From NCBI GenBank assembly GCA_004431415.1, contig QPMI01000637.1, forward strand, positions 215,910-279,909: a stretch of 64,000 nucleotides of DNA, given 5' to 3'. The DNA is from Cyanophora paradoxa. Lineage: Eukaryota; Glaucocystophyceae; Cyanophorales; Cyanophoraceae. Under the pieces are notes generated by a model. The model did no database searches, was not told the DNA's origin, and saw nothing but the letters and a program-made list of their open reading frames with translations. A program made the translations under genes and the position numbers. This document shows, one piece after another, positions 1-12,900 of the stretch. The stretch's first letter is position 1, and each line of letters starts with the position of its first letter.

Positions 1-1
1 G

Positions 2-310
2 CCCGCCGCGAAGGCGGTCGGGGGCCTCGCGCCGTACCAGGCGCTGCCGGAGAGCGGGGGCGGCTCGGGCGTCAAGGCCGAGGTCGTGGCTCCCGCCGTC
101 GCCGCCGGCGTCTTCGCGGCGTCCATCTGCTGCTGCTGCTGCTTCGTCTTCGCCCTCAGGCGCCGCCGCCGCCGCAAGCAGCGCGAGAAGGCTCAGGCGG
201 CCATCGCCCACTCGCGACTGCATTCGAACGACCACGCGATCGAGATTGCGGTTGAGCCGAGCAGCAATTGGCAGCAGCAGCCATACAACAACTTCGTATA
301 TCGGCTTTAA
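2..310 (+). CDS. 3' end of a single-pass membrane protein gene (partial)
   Basis: The reading frame is open from the window edge to a TAA at 308-310. It encodes an Ala/Gly-rich stretch, then one hydrophobic segment of about 24 residues containing a run of five cysteines (ASICCCCCF), then a strongly basic stop-transfer cluster (RRRRRRKQR) and a ~50-residue tail ending in NNFVYRL. This is the usual layout of a type I membrane protein with a short cytoplasmic tail. The cysteines beside the membrane could be palmitoylated (inference). The ectodomain lies outside the window, so no family can be named. The GTG at 86 is internal; codons before it stay open and coding-like. Confidence 0.6.
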   Translation, partial: PAAKAVGGLAPYQALPESGGGSGVKAEVVAPAVAAGVFAASICCCCCFVFALRRRRRRKQREKAQAAIAHSRLHSNDHAIEIAVEPSSNWQQQPYNNFVYRL

Positions 311-2090
311 GGACGTGAATCAATAGGTTAGCTGCAGCAGCTGCATGAGTAGTTTTTCGACTAGATTTCTAGATCTAGAGCAGGTCTAGAGTTTCCGGAT
401 CACACGCGCGCGAGCGCCGGATCATTGAATCAATAAACATCTGCCAGCTTCTACCTCACGATCATTGCTAGCGGCTTCGCATTCGGACTATTGCTTCTGA
501 AACTTCCATTATTTCGTTATTTCGTTCTCCTGTGTGCTCGCCCTTTTAATTATCTCTAGAGTGCGCTTTTCGATCGAATCCTAGTTTTGAATGTAGGTCC
601 CTCGCCATAGCTTTGAATAGATGCGCGTAATCATAAACGAGTACTTATACTTGCATCTGACAGTTTAAGTAATGCGGCGCTTTTACGTGCCACTGGGCCA
701 CGGTGTGTGTTTGCTGAACGACCCCTGGTAGCCAGTATTACTGTCATGTAGGCTCGAACTCTTTGAGCTATCCTAGCTGTAGCTGGACTCTGCTGGCTGG
801 TTCAGTACTAATTAAAATGCCACTGAGCAGCCCGACAGTCGGCTAGCTAGAGATTTAAACTTCGCGTTTTCGAAGCGCTTGTTCTCAACCGCTGTATTAA
901 TTCGAATTGACTTCAAATGAAATTAGCACCAGTATTATACTCTTGCGCCGGGGCTGCACAACGGATGTAACCAACCTGATCCAGCGGCTAGCGCTCAACG
1001 CGGAGCTTCTGAAATGGCTAGTGCTCAACGCGGAGCTCGAAGCCCTAGGCCCGGAGGAGGCCAGCCGCGCGCCTCCGCGCAGCTGGACTCTTGCATTGTT
1101 CCGCTTGAGCTCAGCTTGCATCTCCGATTTAATATTCTCTATTCTCAAGGTCCCGCGGGGGAAGCGCAGGACCCCGCGGGCGGATCCGGAGCTCACAAGG
1201 TTCTCGAGCCGTCAATATCCCCTCGCTCCTCTTCTACCCTCTGCGAGCTATTTGCAAAGATCAACAAAATCATCAAGTCTACGTGAAGCTTAAGATCTAG
1301 AAAAAACCAACGAGCAACGCCTTCTGTCTCTCAAAAACCAGAGGGGGTTCGCCCCACCGTAGTCTCTCAAAAACAAAAGCTATAATACTAGTGGCCCGGC
1401 CGCGATTTTCGCGCCGGGGGTGCAAGGGGGGAACCGGGATCTAATGAAAGAGTCCTAGTGGCACGCACATGCGCGCGGCAGAACGACCCCGGCCCAGTGC
1501 CGAGCGCAACAAGAGCGCCCGGCCCGGCCGGCGTGCTCGGCTGCGGGCAGCGGCGCACGCGGTTCTGCGGTATAAGCTCGATGTCGGCGGCGTGCTGAGC
1601 GCAGCAAGAGAGCACGGTCTGGACGGCCGGGCGTGTTCGGCTGCGATCAGCGGCGCAGGCAGCGGCGCAAGCGGTTTTGCGGTGCCGGGCAGAACGTTAA
1701 CAGCGTATATACGTAGTGCGAGCAAGAGGAAATTTATTTCGAGGAGACAGCTAGGGAGAAGTGGTTGCCATGCAAAACCGCCGCGTGACAGCGCTAGCGC
1801 AGCGCCGCGCGAGGGAGAGGCCCGGAGAGCCCAGATCTATTGCTAGACGAGTGAGAGAGAAGTTGGTTTTCCCCTCGCCGAGTCGAAATTTTTTAAAACC
1901 ACTTTTCCCGAGTCGAAAGAGCTCTCGCGAGCTCGAGTTTGACGCTCGAAAGTCGAGAGCTGACCGATCCACCAAGCCAATCGGAACGCGAATAAAAAAC
2001 ATTTTCGTTGCAGACTGGCCCTCGGAAACGGCCTCGTAGAAAACTTTTGGCTGAAGCGAGGGAACGGGAAGCAAGCTGGGAGAAGCCCTT
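311..2090. other. Intergenic region, no gene recognised
   Basis: Less GC-rich than its surroundings and without a convincing reading frame. It holds TCTAGATCTAGA-type words just after the upstream stop, a 22-bp motif repeated with a 30-bp period near 987-1037, and two diverged copies of a ~95-bp GC-rich unit (about 1500-1700). Short frames on both strands here are mutually overlapping and show no domain. Confidence 0.5.
1500..1700. repeat. Diverged tandem duplication, ~95-bp period
   Basis: Two successive copies share the ordered words AGCGCA(A/G)CAAGAG, CGTG(C/T)TCGGCTGCG, CAGCGGCGCA and GCGGTT(C/T)TGCGGT, at about 1503-1571 and 1598-1682. The second copy has an extra CAGGCAGCGGCG. No function is apparent. 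Confidence 0.6.
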
Positions 2091-2099
2091 CGGTCTTCT

Positions 2100-4567
2100 T
2101 CCCCCCTTAACGGCTGGACCTCCGCCCCTTTCCCCATTCGATGCGGTGTACGTCAGGGTGGCCCCCTTTCGCCCTATCTATATAATTTGTGCACACACCT
2201 TTTAGCCCTTTTGATTAATGCTGATGCTCGTATACGAGGTGTCCGCTTGTCCTCTAGCTCTCTTTGCAAGGTGCTCCAGTTTGCAGACGACACTGTTCCT
2301 TTAATCTCGTCTTTTACCGAATTGCCTTTCTGGAAAGAGTGCTTTGATAAATACTGCCGGCTCTCTGGAGCTCTTATTAATCTCGAGAAATCTAGCCTTC
2401 TTCCACTCCGCGATATCCCGCACATGCCTGGCCTAGCGTCGAGGACTGCCCCTGGCGGCGTCTTCAGGTGACGGATCTCCTCCCGCTGAAAAAATTCGAA
2501 AATACCTGGGCTTTCCACTAGAGCCCGATCTGTCTCGGTTCTGGCGGAAAAAGAACGCTGCTCTTGATATCCGTGTCCAGCAAGCGAAGACTTATCGCAT
2601 GCCGATGCGTTCCGGCGTTCTCCTTGCCTGGGCTGTATTTATTGGGTCCCTACATTATGCTCTATATTTGCTTGATCCCCTGATGCTCAGTATTCGACAT
2701 GGCAAGAGAAGCTTCGCGCTTTTGCTGGCGTGAGCGGGCAGCTTTCGAAGTATATTTCTCCTCTGCCGTGGCGTCAAGGTGGTCTCAACTGCCCGGATAT
2801 TCGAGCTTTTTCGTTATCGCTGAAAATGAAGTGGGTGGCCTTGCTCGCTGACCCCTCTTGTTCGGCTCCTTGGAAGGAGTACCTCTTGAGCAAACTGGAC
2901 GCTCAGCTGGCACCTTTTTCCTATGGCCCCGCCCTTGTCTCGCTCCGCCTCCCACTTGACAGACTTGACTTGCCTCCTATTTGGAAGCAGACTCTCTCCG
3001 AGTGGGCTCAGCGCCAGGGCGTGTGTCAACCTCGTAACTCTCCCGAAGTGTTATCCCAACCTCTTTTCTTCAATCCTCTGTTCAGAACTCCCGGCGACGA
3101 GGTCGACTGGAGTCGCTGTGCACGGTCCGGCTTGCTGCGGGTCTGCGATATCTGGGATTGTGCTGCCCGGGGGTTCCGGGCTCCAGCAGCTGCCTCCTCC
3201 GCCCTCCACTCCTTTTTCCCTAGTCTGTGCTCTGCGCTCCCGGCTACTTGGCGCCAGGTTCTCGAGGCCCCTGCACCGCCGCCTCAGCATCTCTGGTGGT
3301 CCGGACCGGACGCCTCGTTTGCTCTCCTTCGAGGCCCAAGTGGTACTTTTGTTGCCTTCCCCGTTCGCGATAACCAGATAATTCCACGGGTGCTGGACTG
3401 CGTACCGCGCGTTCCTTGCCGCCCTGCGGCTTCCCACCCTGTGGGCCTATCCTCGAGCTCCAATTCAATTCTGTCCCGTTTGCTCCCGCTGCATGTTTGC
3501 TTCAGCGCTGTCTTCCTCTCTCTTCGTCGCGGGACCCTGCCTGGCCTTTTTGTTCTTGGCGCAGGTCCTTCGGCCTTTCTTTCTCTTGATAATCTTGCGT
3601 TCACTTTCGCTCGTATGCTCCCTCTCCGCCTCTCCTCTGTTCGACGCTTCTACTGCCTTGAGGTCCAGCGGCTTCGCGATGTGTCTAGCCACGCTCAGAT
3701 GCCCGATGCTAAGTGGGGGTTTCCCGGCGCCTTGTCTCCGTCCCGTCTTCCTAATCTTGTCGTCCTTCAGTGTTTCCCGATGCTTTGGATCGATGCTCTT
3801 TACCGTTTGCATTTCAAATTGTATCGTTTGGGCGAGCAACAGTCGCCCCGCCGTCGTTTCTGTCGGGTCTGTAATGACGGATCTGCTCGCTCTCACGCGC
3901 ACGTTTTCTCTGAGTGCCCGCTTTCTCGTTCGTTCTGGGATTTCATTCGTGAGCGCCTGAATTTCTGGGCTTCTACTCTTCCACCGGATGAGCGTGAAGA
4001 GGTCGCAGTGCCTGACCTCTCTCTCTTCCACATCCTCTCGGTTCCGGATTTATCTGGGCCCATTTTACGCAGTAAAGTTAACCCGCCTTCTGCCTTCGAT
4101 CACTTGGAGCGATCCTTGCTGGCGTATTTTCCATCCAACAGGTTGCTCGCGCTCGGTGCGATCTTGAGGAGGCTGACATTGATGCACCTGCTTACAACCG
4201 CGCCGCGCTTGTTGCCGCCTGGGACAGAAATATGTCGTACCTCGAGTTCACCCTTCCGCAGGCTTCGGCCTTGTTGGAGGAGCGGCGCGCTCGCTTGGCT
4301 GCTGCTGACGCTGATGATCAGGCTGCCTCGGATGATGACGCACATGATTCAGAGTCTGGTGCCGGTTCTCATCGTTCTAGTTCAAGCTCTGATTCTGACT
4401 CGTCCGGCGCTCCTTCTTCGGGCGGTGCTGACAACCTCGTCTCTTCGCGTGACATCGATTCTGTCCTCCGGAATCCTGCGGAGTTTGCCGTTCGTGGAAT
4501 GTCCCGTTGGGGATCCCTGGTGGTCGCCCGCCTCCTGCGCCGTCCCCTCCTGCTCTGGCCCCTGTAG
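2100..4567 (+). pseudogene. 5'-truncated, frameshifted LINE (non-LTR) reverse transcriptase remnant
   Basis: Reverse-transcriptase motifs are read directly: NGWTSAPF then VRQGGPLSPYLYN (2109-2180), the catalytic FADDT (about 2281-2296), and a KYLGF motif after a frame change near 2465. From about 2730 follow the LINE C-terminal signature PWRQGGLNCPDI and, near 3860-3940, a zinc-binding motif of the zf-RVT type (CRVC, then HAHVFSEC and FWDF). Another frame change near 4150 leads to an acidic, Ser-rich tail ending at 4567. The endonuclease and the N-terminal half of the RT are missing, as in a 5'-truncated insertion. There are at least three frame disruptions, so it is not functional. The clade is undetermined; the zinc motif suits L1-like or plant-type LINEs. 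Confidence 0.85.
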
Positions 4568-6480
4568 TGACCCTTGGGCCCATTCCTATTCCTGCTCTCG
4601 CTGCCCTCTCGACGCTCCTTTCCCCCATTCCCTGCGGTCCCGATCCCTGTGCTCCTTGGCCCTCTGGCCCCGCCTCTGCCTCCTCCCTCCTTACAACTTG
4701 CTGTCACGGGGCCTCTTCACTTGCCTGTTCCCGGCAGGTCCCTGGTCATCTTGCAGCTCCATACCCTTCTTACATCTTCCCTTGCTCCTCCACTTCCGCC
4801 CCTGCGAGGCCCTCTTTCTGACGTCCTCCTGGTTCAGCCCCTCTTCAGCCCATCCTTCTTGCCCCGCTTCTGCAACTGTGACGCTGGGCGGCACTATCTT
4901 TTTGCATGCCCTCCCGCCTCTACGTCCCCGGTCTCTTTGCGTCTGCATCCACTTTCCCGGATCCGCTTGCAGGCCCCTCGCCTCCAGAGCTCGCCATCAC
5001 TTCGGCCTCCCTCGCCTCCGCTCTCGATTCTCCATACCCTTCGAATAGCCGCCTTCTCTCTCCTCCTCCGCCCTCCCTCCCCCCTCGAGCTCCGGGTCCT
5101 CGGCCTCTGCCCCGCTTCCGAGTGTTGGCGAGACTGTCCTCTTTTCGGTCTCCCGTCATTCCGGCTCCCTGCTCCCCCTTCGGCGCCTCGGGTCCCATCT
5201 GCGGGTCCTATCCCGCTTCCTGGCGCTCGTGAGATTCGCCGCCGGCGCCCTCGTCGGGCCCTTGCGCCCTCGAGCTCGTCTCTCTCTGCGCCGCCCATGG
5301 CCATGACCTCCGTGTCATCTGATCCGGCGCCACCCGACCTTTCTCCTGCTTCGCTGCCCTCTCTTCGGCGCCGGCAGCGATCCCCGTCACCTGCTCGCGG
5401 CCCTTCCCCTGCCTCCGACCCTTCCTCGGCTCCCTCCTCGCCTCTTCCGTCTCGTCGGCCCCCGCCGCATTCCCGTCGGCGGATCTCTCGATCGACCCTG
5501 GACTCTCCGCCTGCCACTGTCTGTGGGGTACCTCCGCCGCCGTGTTCGGCGCCGGCTGTCAGTACTTTGCTCGGTAGCTCCCCCGTCGTGGCTCCTCGGG
5601 GGCCTCTTCGTCGTCGTCGTTCGCTGGGTTCCGGCTCCGGGTCAGATTTCTCGCCGGGCTTACCTTCTCCTGGCTCTGCTCCTGGGCCCTCAGCTCCGGG
5701 ACCGGCTTCCCCGATCTCCTCCCGGACTCGTGGACGTACCCGTCGCCGGCTTGCCGAGCCTGCGGCTCCTTCTACTTCCCCCCGGCGGTTTGCCGGGCCG
5801 GACCCTCCGGCCTTTGTTCTTGATACCGGACTGCCGCCTTTGCCTTCGTCTTCTGCTTCGCTGGTCGCGATCGTATCCCGCCGGCGCCGGCGTACTTCTT
5901 CGTCTTCTAGTTTAGTTCGGTCTGGTTCGGATTCTGATCGTAGTGTTGATGCTAGAGTTAGTTTCAATACTAGCAATAGTCCTCGTGCTCGACCTGTTGT
6001 TCGCCGTCGTTTGCAGTTCGATTGCCCGCCTCGACCCCGGCCGGCTTTAGTGATTCCTTTGACTGTCCTTTTGCCTGCTCTTGATCCGCCTGCTCCGCCT
6101 CCTGTGTCCTCCTCGACCTCGTGCCGTAGCTCTGCCCTTTCGCATCGTCCTGCTTCGCCTCCGCCTCCATGTCGTCTTGTTGTTCCTCTTACTTGTCTTC
6201 TTCCTGTTATTTATCTTTCTCAATTTTGTCCCCCGCTTCTTAGTGATGTAACATTCCTTCTGATATTGATGGTATCTCTAGCCTAGTAGCTCTGGCTCTT
6301 CTTCGTGTCAGTTCTCCTCTGTCCCTAGATCTGCTCGATTTATCGTCTCTTCTCGCTATCGATCTGTTTCGAGCTCTGTGTCTTTCCTTTTTTATTGTCG
6401 ATTTTGGCTCTTTGTTTTATCTTTCTTCGTGCTCTTGTCTTAGTTATATATAATTATTTTGCTTTTTTGTCTTTATGCCC
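4568..6480 (+). other. Pyrimidine-rich tail region after the LINE remnant
   Basis: The + strand is strongly C/T biased over ~1.9 kb. One frame stays open from 4574 to 6286 (570 codons) but encodes only low-complexity Pro/Ser/Arg with SR/SP runs, and opposite-strand frames are equally long, as expected from skewed composition. It could be the LINE's C-terminal tail plus 3'UTR, or an unrelated low-complexity tract. I do not call it a gene. Confidence 0.45.
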
Positions 6481-6908
6481 CCTGGGCAGCCCCCGCAGTG
6501 CTGGTGTCTAGAGACTGTGGCCGGTAATTCACCAAAAAAAAATTCTTCCCCCCTTGCAATAATTTGCTCCGATCCTTTCCCTCCTCTCCAGCTCTAGATC
6601 TCCTTATTCGAGCCGTCGCCCCGGGTGTCTTGGTTAATTTCCCTTCCCCAAACCTTACGTAAACTATATAGCGAGCCATAGACGGCGCTGGGAAATTCCA
6701 AATACCGCTGGGAATTTCGATTTCTTTTAAGCCTAAGCGTCCTGGCCCTTTCCAGCGGTGGCATTCTGATGCGGAAGGCTTGCAATTAACCCTAATCTAA
6801 AATGTCGGACACTTCACATGAATAACACTTCGTTTATAAGACGCGCTATAGGGTTGCCACGTATGTACGTAAACGCGCTGTAGCTTGTAGACTGGCGGCC
6901 TCGGGGGC

Positions 6909-9900
6909 TCAAGAGATGCTACACGCCGAAGATTTGGATTTGCTGCGAGCCGCGGCTGCGGTCATCGGCGCCGGGGCTGGCGCGGCTGAGGGAGGATTCG
7001 AAGGCGTTGGTACGGCGCCTTCGAGTTCCTTTGCAGCGCGCGCCTCCCCGAGCTTGCGCCTGGCCTGCCCGACCCGCGCCGCGCGTCAGCGGCAAGTCGC
7101 ACACGCGTACGACGGCGTTCGCCGAGTTGTACACGCGGCCAACCCGCCGCGGCGCGGGAACAGAAGCATGAAACCCCGCACCGCTTGGAGGCGCCTCAGC
7201 TCCTCCTTGAGGGCGGAGAGCTCGCTGGCGCTGGCGCTGGCGGATGCAGATGCCTCCTTCTGCACATGTACGGCGGATGCAGCACCGGCGGCTTCATGGG
7301 CAGCTGCCGTCGCCTCGGATGAGCTCAGCGCCTCGGCTCGATCGGAGCTCGCGATCGGCGTGGACTGTGCCTGCATGACCGCCTCCACATTCTGCCGCTC
7401 GCTCGCTCGCTGAGGGATCCCTTCGAAGGCACGCGGGCGGGCTCGCACCGCGAGGAGGGCGACGCTGCCGTGGGTGAGGAAGACGTGCACCAGCTCGTCC
7501 CCCAGCACGCCGCCCGGATCCTGGCCCGGGGGCTCGGAACGATTGGCGGGCTCGGAAAGATGGGCGGAAGGTGGAATTTCGAATCCGGGCCTCGCCTCTA
7601 GATCTCCCTAGCTTCGAATTCTTCGCACCGGGAGGGTCGCCACCACGACGGGCCGCAGCGGGCGCTTGTTGATCTCGGCGAGCTGCGCGGGGGCGCGCCG
7701 GCGCCAGAGTCACCGGATGAGAATGCCTGGAGATAGGGGGGAGCGGGGGCGGGCGAGGGCGGGCGGGCCTGGAGGCGGTCGCGGAGGAGGGGCTCGGCGA
7801 GGGACACCTCGGAGAGGAGGGGCACGAAGGCCGCGCAGCGGACGGCGGCGCGGTCCGCCCCCGCGTGCCCCTCCGCCCCCTCCCCCGCCCCGCCCTGCCC
7901 GCGCCGGCGCAGCGCACCTGAGTCATGCGGGGGAGGGCGGGGGCGGGCGGAGGGGCGGGCGGCGCACGGCGCATTCTGCCCAGCAGAGGGCGCCGCGGTG
8001 CAGGAGGGCGCGGGCCACCTGCAGCGCCATTGGCGCGTCCTGGCCCCGGGGGGGGCTTAAGCCTCGCAAGTAGGAGCCACTGTAAAGCTCTAATCGATGC
8101 AAAAGAGGCGCACCGGGAGAGAGCACCAGAGGAAGACGAAGGGGCGGGGGCCCTCCAAATCGCAGCGGGCGGCGCGCAGCTCCGCGGCCGCCGCCTCCGC
8201 ATCCTCGGCCGAGGCGGCCGAGCCGTCGCCCGCGGGGCCGGCGCCGCCGGCGAGGCGCTGGGAGAGGACGAGGGCGAAGTGGGGCAGGCCCGAGGCCAGG
8301 AGCTCCGCTCTGCTTTACTGAGTTAGTTTGTCCGCGAGGGGCCGGGCCATCTGTTCGGAGTTATTTTTGCGGAATTTAATTTGGCGCACGACGAGAGATC
8401 TGATGGGGGGACGCTCGCGAGTGCGCAAAGTTCAGCTGCCAAACGGCCGTTTAAAATCGACCGAAGCACGAACCGGCGAACTGCTCGGATCCAATATTAA
8501 TATATTGATATCGAGTGCGAAGATATGTGAGATGACATCGATTTCGCAGCGCGTTGCTTCAAGACCGAACCTGCGTCTTCAGGAGGTATCCCTGCGCGAA
8601 AATCACGATTCCACCCCGACAAAGACGAGAGCGCGTGTGCGGAGTCGCAGCTGGCCTGTATCTGCTCGTCGAGGCTGCACTTCTCCAGCCAGACGGGGTA
8701 GACGGCCCGCCCGAGGCGCCGGGCCTCTGCGAGGTGGCCGCGGCAGAGCTCGCCGCCCACGCCCGCGGCGCTGACCTGCACGGCTCGAGTGAGAAGGGGC
8801 GCGGGCCCGATCGAAGGCTCAGCCGAGAGCCCCGAACCACGAGCACGACCACCGTGGCGATCGAGAGGCCCTCGTCCGGGTCTTCGGGATCGCAGCACTG
8901 CGCCCACGTGCGGGCGTGAGGCAGACAAGCGTCGCTTAATTCATGAATCGCTCTCCAGAGGGTCCGGCGGCCGCGGGCGTACGGTGATCCCAGCTGCCTC
9001 AAGGGCGGCCCGCAGGGCGTGTGCGAGCGCCCTGTCCGGCGCGGCTCCAGCTCGACTGGCAACACGTAAACACAACGACGCTGACGGAAAACATCGAGGT
9101 AGGTCCGCCTCACCTGATGAAGACGTCCTTGAGCTTTGCGGCCCGCTTGAGCGCCGCCTGGGCGTGCGAAACCCGTCGTGTGAGAAAACGGATGGCTTCT
9201 TCGACGTTGACGGGCGCGGGCCGCGCAGCTCGGACCTGGAAGTTCAAGTCGGGGTGGATCTGCCACACCATCCTGTGCGCCCAAGGGTGATTCTCGAATC
9301 TTTAATCACGGGCAGGAATGCAGGTCTTCTAGATCTAGACGCTAGAGCGCGCAAGCCGTGCGCGGAAAGCGGGCGCGAACTTTCGCGTCGCGCTGGATGC
9401 GGACTGCAATGTGCGGCTTGCGTCGGCCCCTGCCCGCGCACTGAGCCGCTCGGAAGGGAAGCGGGTGGATCGCGAGGGCGGATGCTCACCGCGCGATATG
9501 AGCAGCTCGCAGACGGCGAGGAGGGCGGGGCCCGAGGCGACGGCGCGCGAGAGGGCCGTCTCCCCCTCCACGTCCCGCCCGCTGCGGCCCGCCCGCCCGC
9601 CCGTCAGCGGCGCAGGCGGGCGGGGCGCGCGGGCGGGCGGGCGCGCTCGAGGTCGGCCTCGGGGGCGGCGCGGGCGAGGCGGAGGGCGGTGAGGTGGAGG
9701 CCGTGGCGGCACGCGCACGCCAGCGCCGACTCACCCCCGGGGCCCGCCTCCACATCGACGTCCACCACGCCGTCCCCCTCGAGGCGCCCCTCGAGCTGCA
9801 GGAGCCGCATCGCGCCGGCCAGCAGCCGCGCGGCCCCCGGGGGCGGCGCCACCGAGATCAGGCTCTTCCCCGCGCTCGAGGTGATCACCACGTGGCCCTC

Positions 9901-12900
9901 GTGATTCTCCGGCACCTGCGCAGCGCAACAAAGCCGAATGAGAACCACAATAATGTCACATTGATTACAGAGCAAAACAAAAATCTCCGCGCCAACGGGT
10001 TCTGCCAATCAATCTCCGAGCGCTTCACAGGGCCCGGGAGGGAGAGCAGCAGGTCCAGCGCCAGCCTGCACGCGCGGGTGCCCGCGATCGCAATCTCGAG
10101 CCCGGGCTCGAGCGGCGCAGGCGCAAGGCGGGGCCCCCGCGCGCACCGCCCGTGATCGAGGCCGCCTTCCATTCGCACGGCCCACCAGATGACGCTGGCG
10201 AGACTGCGGGGCGTCAGCGCGAGGCGTCGCGTGTGCAAGTGGAGGGCACGTGCACGAGCTTGCACGCACGCTTGCACAGATTTGTCTCTTTGATGGCCCG
10301 TGTCCAGATCGAGAGAGAGCTCGCCGCTCGCGAGCTGCTCCAGGAGGAACCCTCGGAGCGCCGGTTTGTACCAGCTATGCGCCAGCGCGGCTGCCACCTC
10401 GGCCCGCGATGCAGGCACAAGCTGGAAGAGTAATCTGCGCGAGGCATCGACAGCGATAGCGACGTCGGCTGGCGGCGGGGCGGGCGAGCGCACTGGAGGC
10501 CTTCGACGTTGCCCTGCTTGGCGAGGGAGACGACCACCGTGTCGCCGGCCTTCGTCGCCGCGGCGGGGTCGGCGCCGCTGCGCAGGAGCGCGCCGAGGGC
10601 CTCAGGCGGGCAGTTCGCCGAGCCCGCGGCGAGCAGGAGGGCCGTGGCGCCGCGGCTGTCCCGCTCGTGCACGTCCGCCCCCGCCGCGCAGAGCAGCTCG
10701 ACGCAGCGCGCGTGGTCCGCCGGTCCTCCCACCTTCCCGTTCGCGTTGGCGGACGGCTTGGCCGCGTACAGGAGCGCTGACTGGTTCTTCTCGTCGCGCA
10801 TATTCACGTCCGCGCCGCCCTTGAGGAGCACCCTGGCGTCAGAGGCGAGGATCAGAGTGGGAATTTCGCAGCGTTAAGGAATTCGAAATTTGCGGCTTTC
10901 GCGCACTCGACTGCCGAGGCACACGCGCGGCGCGCGGCGCTGTGGAGGGGCGTCGGGCCGTCGCCGCGCCGCTCGCCCTCCTTCCGCACGTTGGGGTTGG
11001 CGCCGCGGGCGAGCAGCATGCGGTAGACCTCAGGCTCGTCGACCAGCTCGGCGCAGAGGCCGAGGGGCGCCACGCCCGCGCTCCGCACGTTCGGGTCCGC
11101 CCCCGCCTCCAGCAGCAGGCCCAGGACGGCGACGAGCCCGCGCTCGCCCGGCTCCCTCGCCCCGTAGCCCGCCGCCCCCACCGCCGCGAACACCGCGCCC
11201 TCGTTGCGCCCGCCGTGCCGCACGTCGGCGCCCCTCTCCAGGAGCAGCCTCGTCATCTTCGCGCTCTTGAGCGCGCTGAGCAGACCCTCGTTCGGGTCGC
11301 CACCGCTGTCGAGGGCCAGAAGGAGCATCTCGAGGGGGTCGACGCCCAGACGAAGGTCTTGGGGGCTCCTGAGCTTCCCAGCCGCGCCGTCCTTCAGATC
11401 GCCCTCCGCCCGGACGGCCGCGGACACGAGAGGGGCGAGGAACTCGCAGCCGCTGAGCTCCGGCATGGCCTTCTGCTCGGGGGAGAGGCGTGGGACGACG
11501 CCGCGGGCGATGAGGTGCCGCGCAAGCGGAGGGTCGGCCGAAGGCCCGTGCAGAACGCGGGCGAGCGCCTGCACGGCGGCCGGCGTGGCCGGTGGCAGCG
11601 CTATTTTTAGGTCGTCCAGGAGGCTGGGCGCACGGAGGGGGGGGGGGGGGTGAGGATACGACCCGGACAACGGTTGCGGGCTTGGAAATCGTATATACGC
11701 GCACAGAAGATCGTCGAGGTCGAAGAGGGAGAGGGGGTAGGTGCCAGTGCGGGCAGCGGCGTGGCCGCCTTCGAGGCTGTAGCAGGCCGAGTGGTCGAAG
11801 TGCGCGAGCGGGGGCCCCTCCTTGGCGAACGGGTCCGCCCCGCGTGCGAGGAGCTCGCTGATTATAAGTGGAGAACGGTGACGAGGTCAGCCTTGCAATT
11901 GCGACGTGGTAGCCGCGAGCAGCGCGCGATGCTCACCGGATGACGGCGGCGCGGGCGCGGCGGGAGCCCTCCAGGCGGGGGTCCCGCAGGAGCAGGGCGA
12001 GGTAGAGGGCGCTGTGGCCCGCCGAGTCCCGCCCGTTCGGGTCGCACCCGCGCCCCAGCAGCTCCCTGCCCCGCTCCCGCGATCAGCGCCGCCACGCATA
12101 CGATCAACGGCGCCGGCATTTAATCTTCTCAATTGCATGCACATGCGCATGCCTGACAGAGGAGAGGTCGTTGTTGACGGCCGCCTGGGCGAGGCACGGG
12201 GCGTGGATCGGAGGTGATGGCTTGTTGGCGGACAAGATCGAGGCCCGCACGGCCTGGAGCGGGTGGCAGGAGAGCTCGAGCGCCCTCGGGGCGCGGCAGT
12301 CCGCGCCCAGGGCGAGCAGCGCCCTGGCGGTGGCGGAGTGGCGGCCGGCGAGGGCGAGCCCGAGGGCCGAGGGGAGGCCGCTGCCGGGGCGGTCCACGGG
12401 GGCGCCGCGCTCCGCGAGGAGCCGCACGACGCCCGCGGCGCCGCACGCAGCCGCGAGCTCCAGGGCCGACGGGCCCGCCGGCTCCGGCGGGGCCCGCGAG
12501 GGCCACGGCGCTGCGGTAACGGGCGAAACGCGTGTCGATGCGCGAGCTGCTGCGACGCGTCTTGAAAGAAAGACGCACTTCGCTGCTGGATGAAGCAGGG
12601 GTCTGCGCCCTTCGCGAGAAGTTCCCTGGGCGGCCACACACGTGAGCGACGAGATCGAATCGAGATCGAATCGAGTGCCGACCTGACGGCTACAAGTTTG
12701 CCGTTCGCGCAGGCGGCTTCGATGGGAGAGCCGAAGGAAAGGAAGGCCGGCGCCTCGGAACCGGCCTTCACGCCAGGCGGTGTCAAAACGAGTGCCGTCG
12801 CACTCGCACCGTTATCGAGCAGCAGCCTGGAGCAATTTCATTCAGTGAGAATCAGATTTGAATCTATTCAGTAAGAAGCGAATTAATTCGGTTAGGAGCT

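Noticed and set aside
4894-5976. Long open frame on the minus strand (360 codons) opposite the LINE tail
   Set aside because: Arg/Glu/Gly low complexity that mirrors the pyrimidine bias of the + strand; no domain and no start context.
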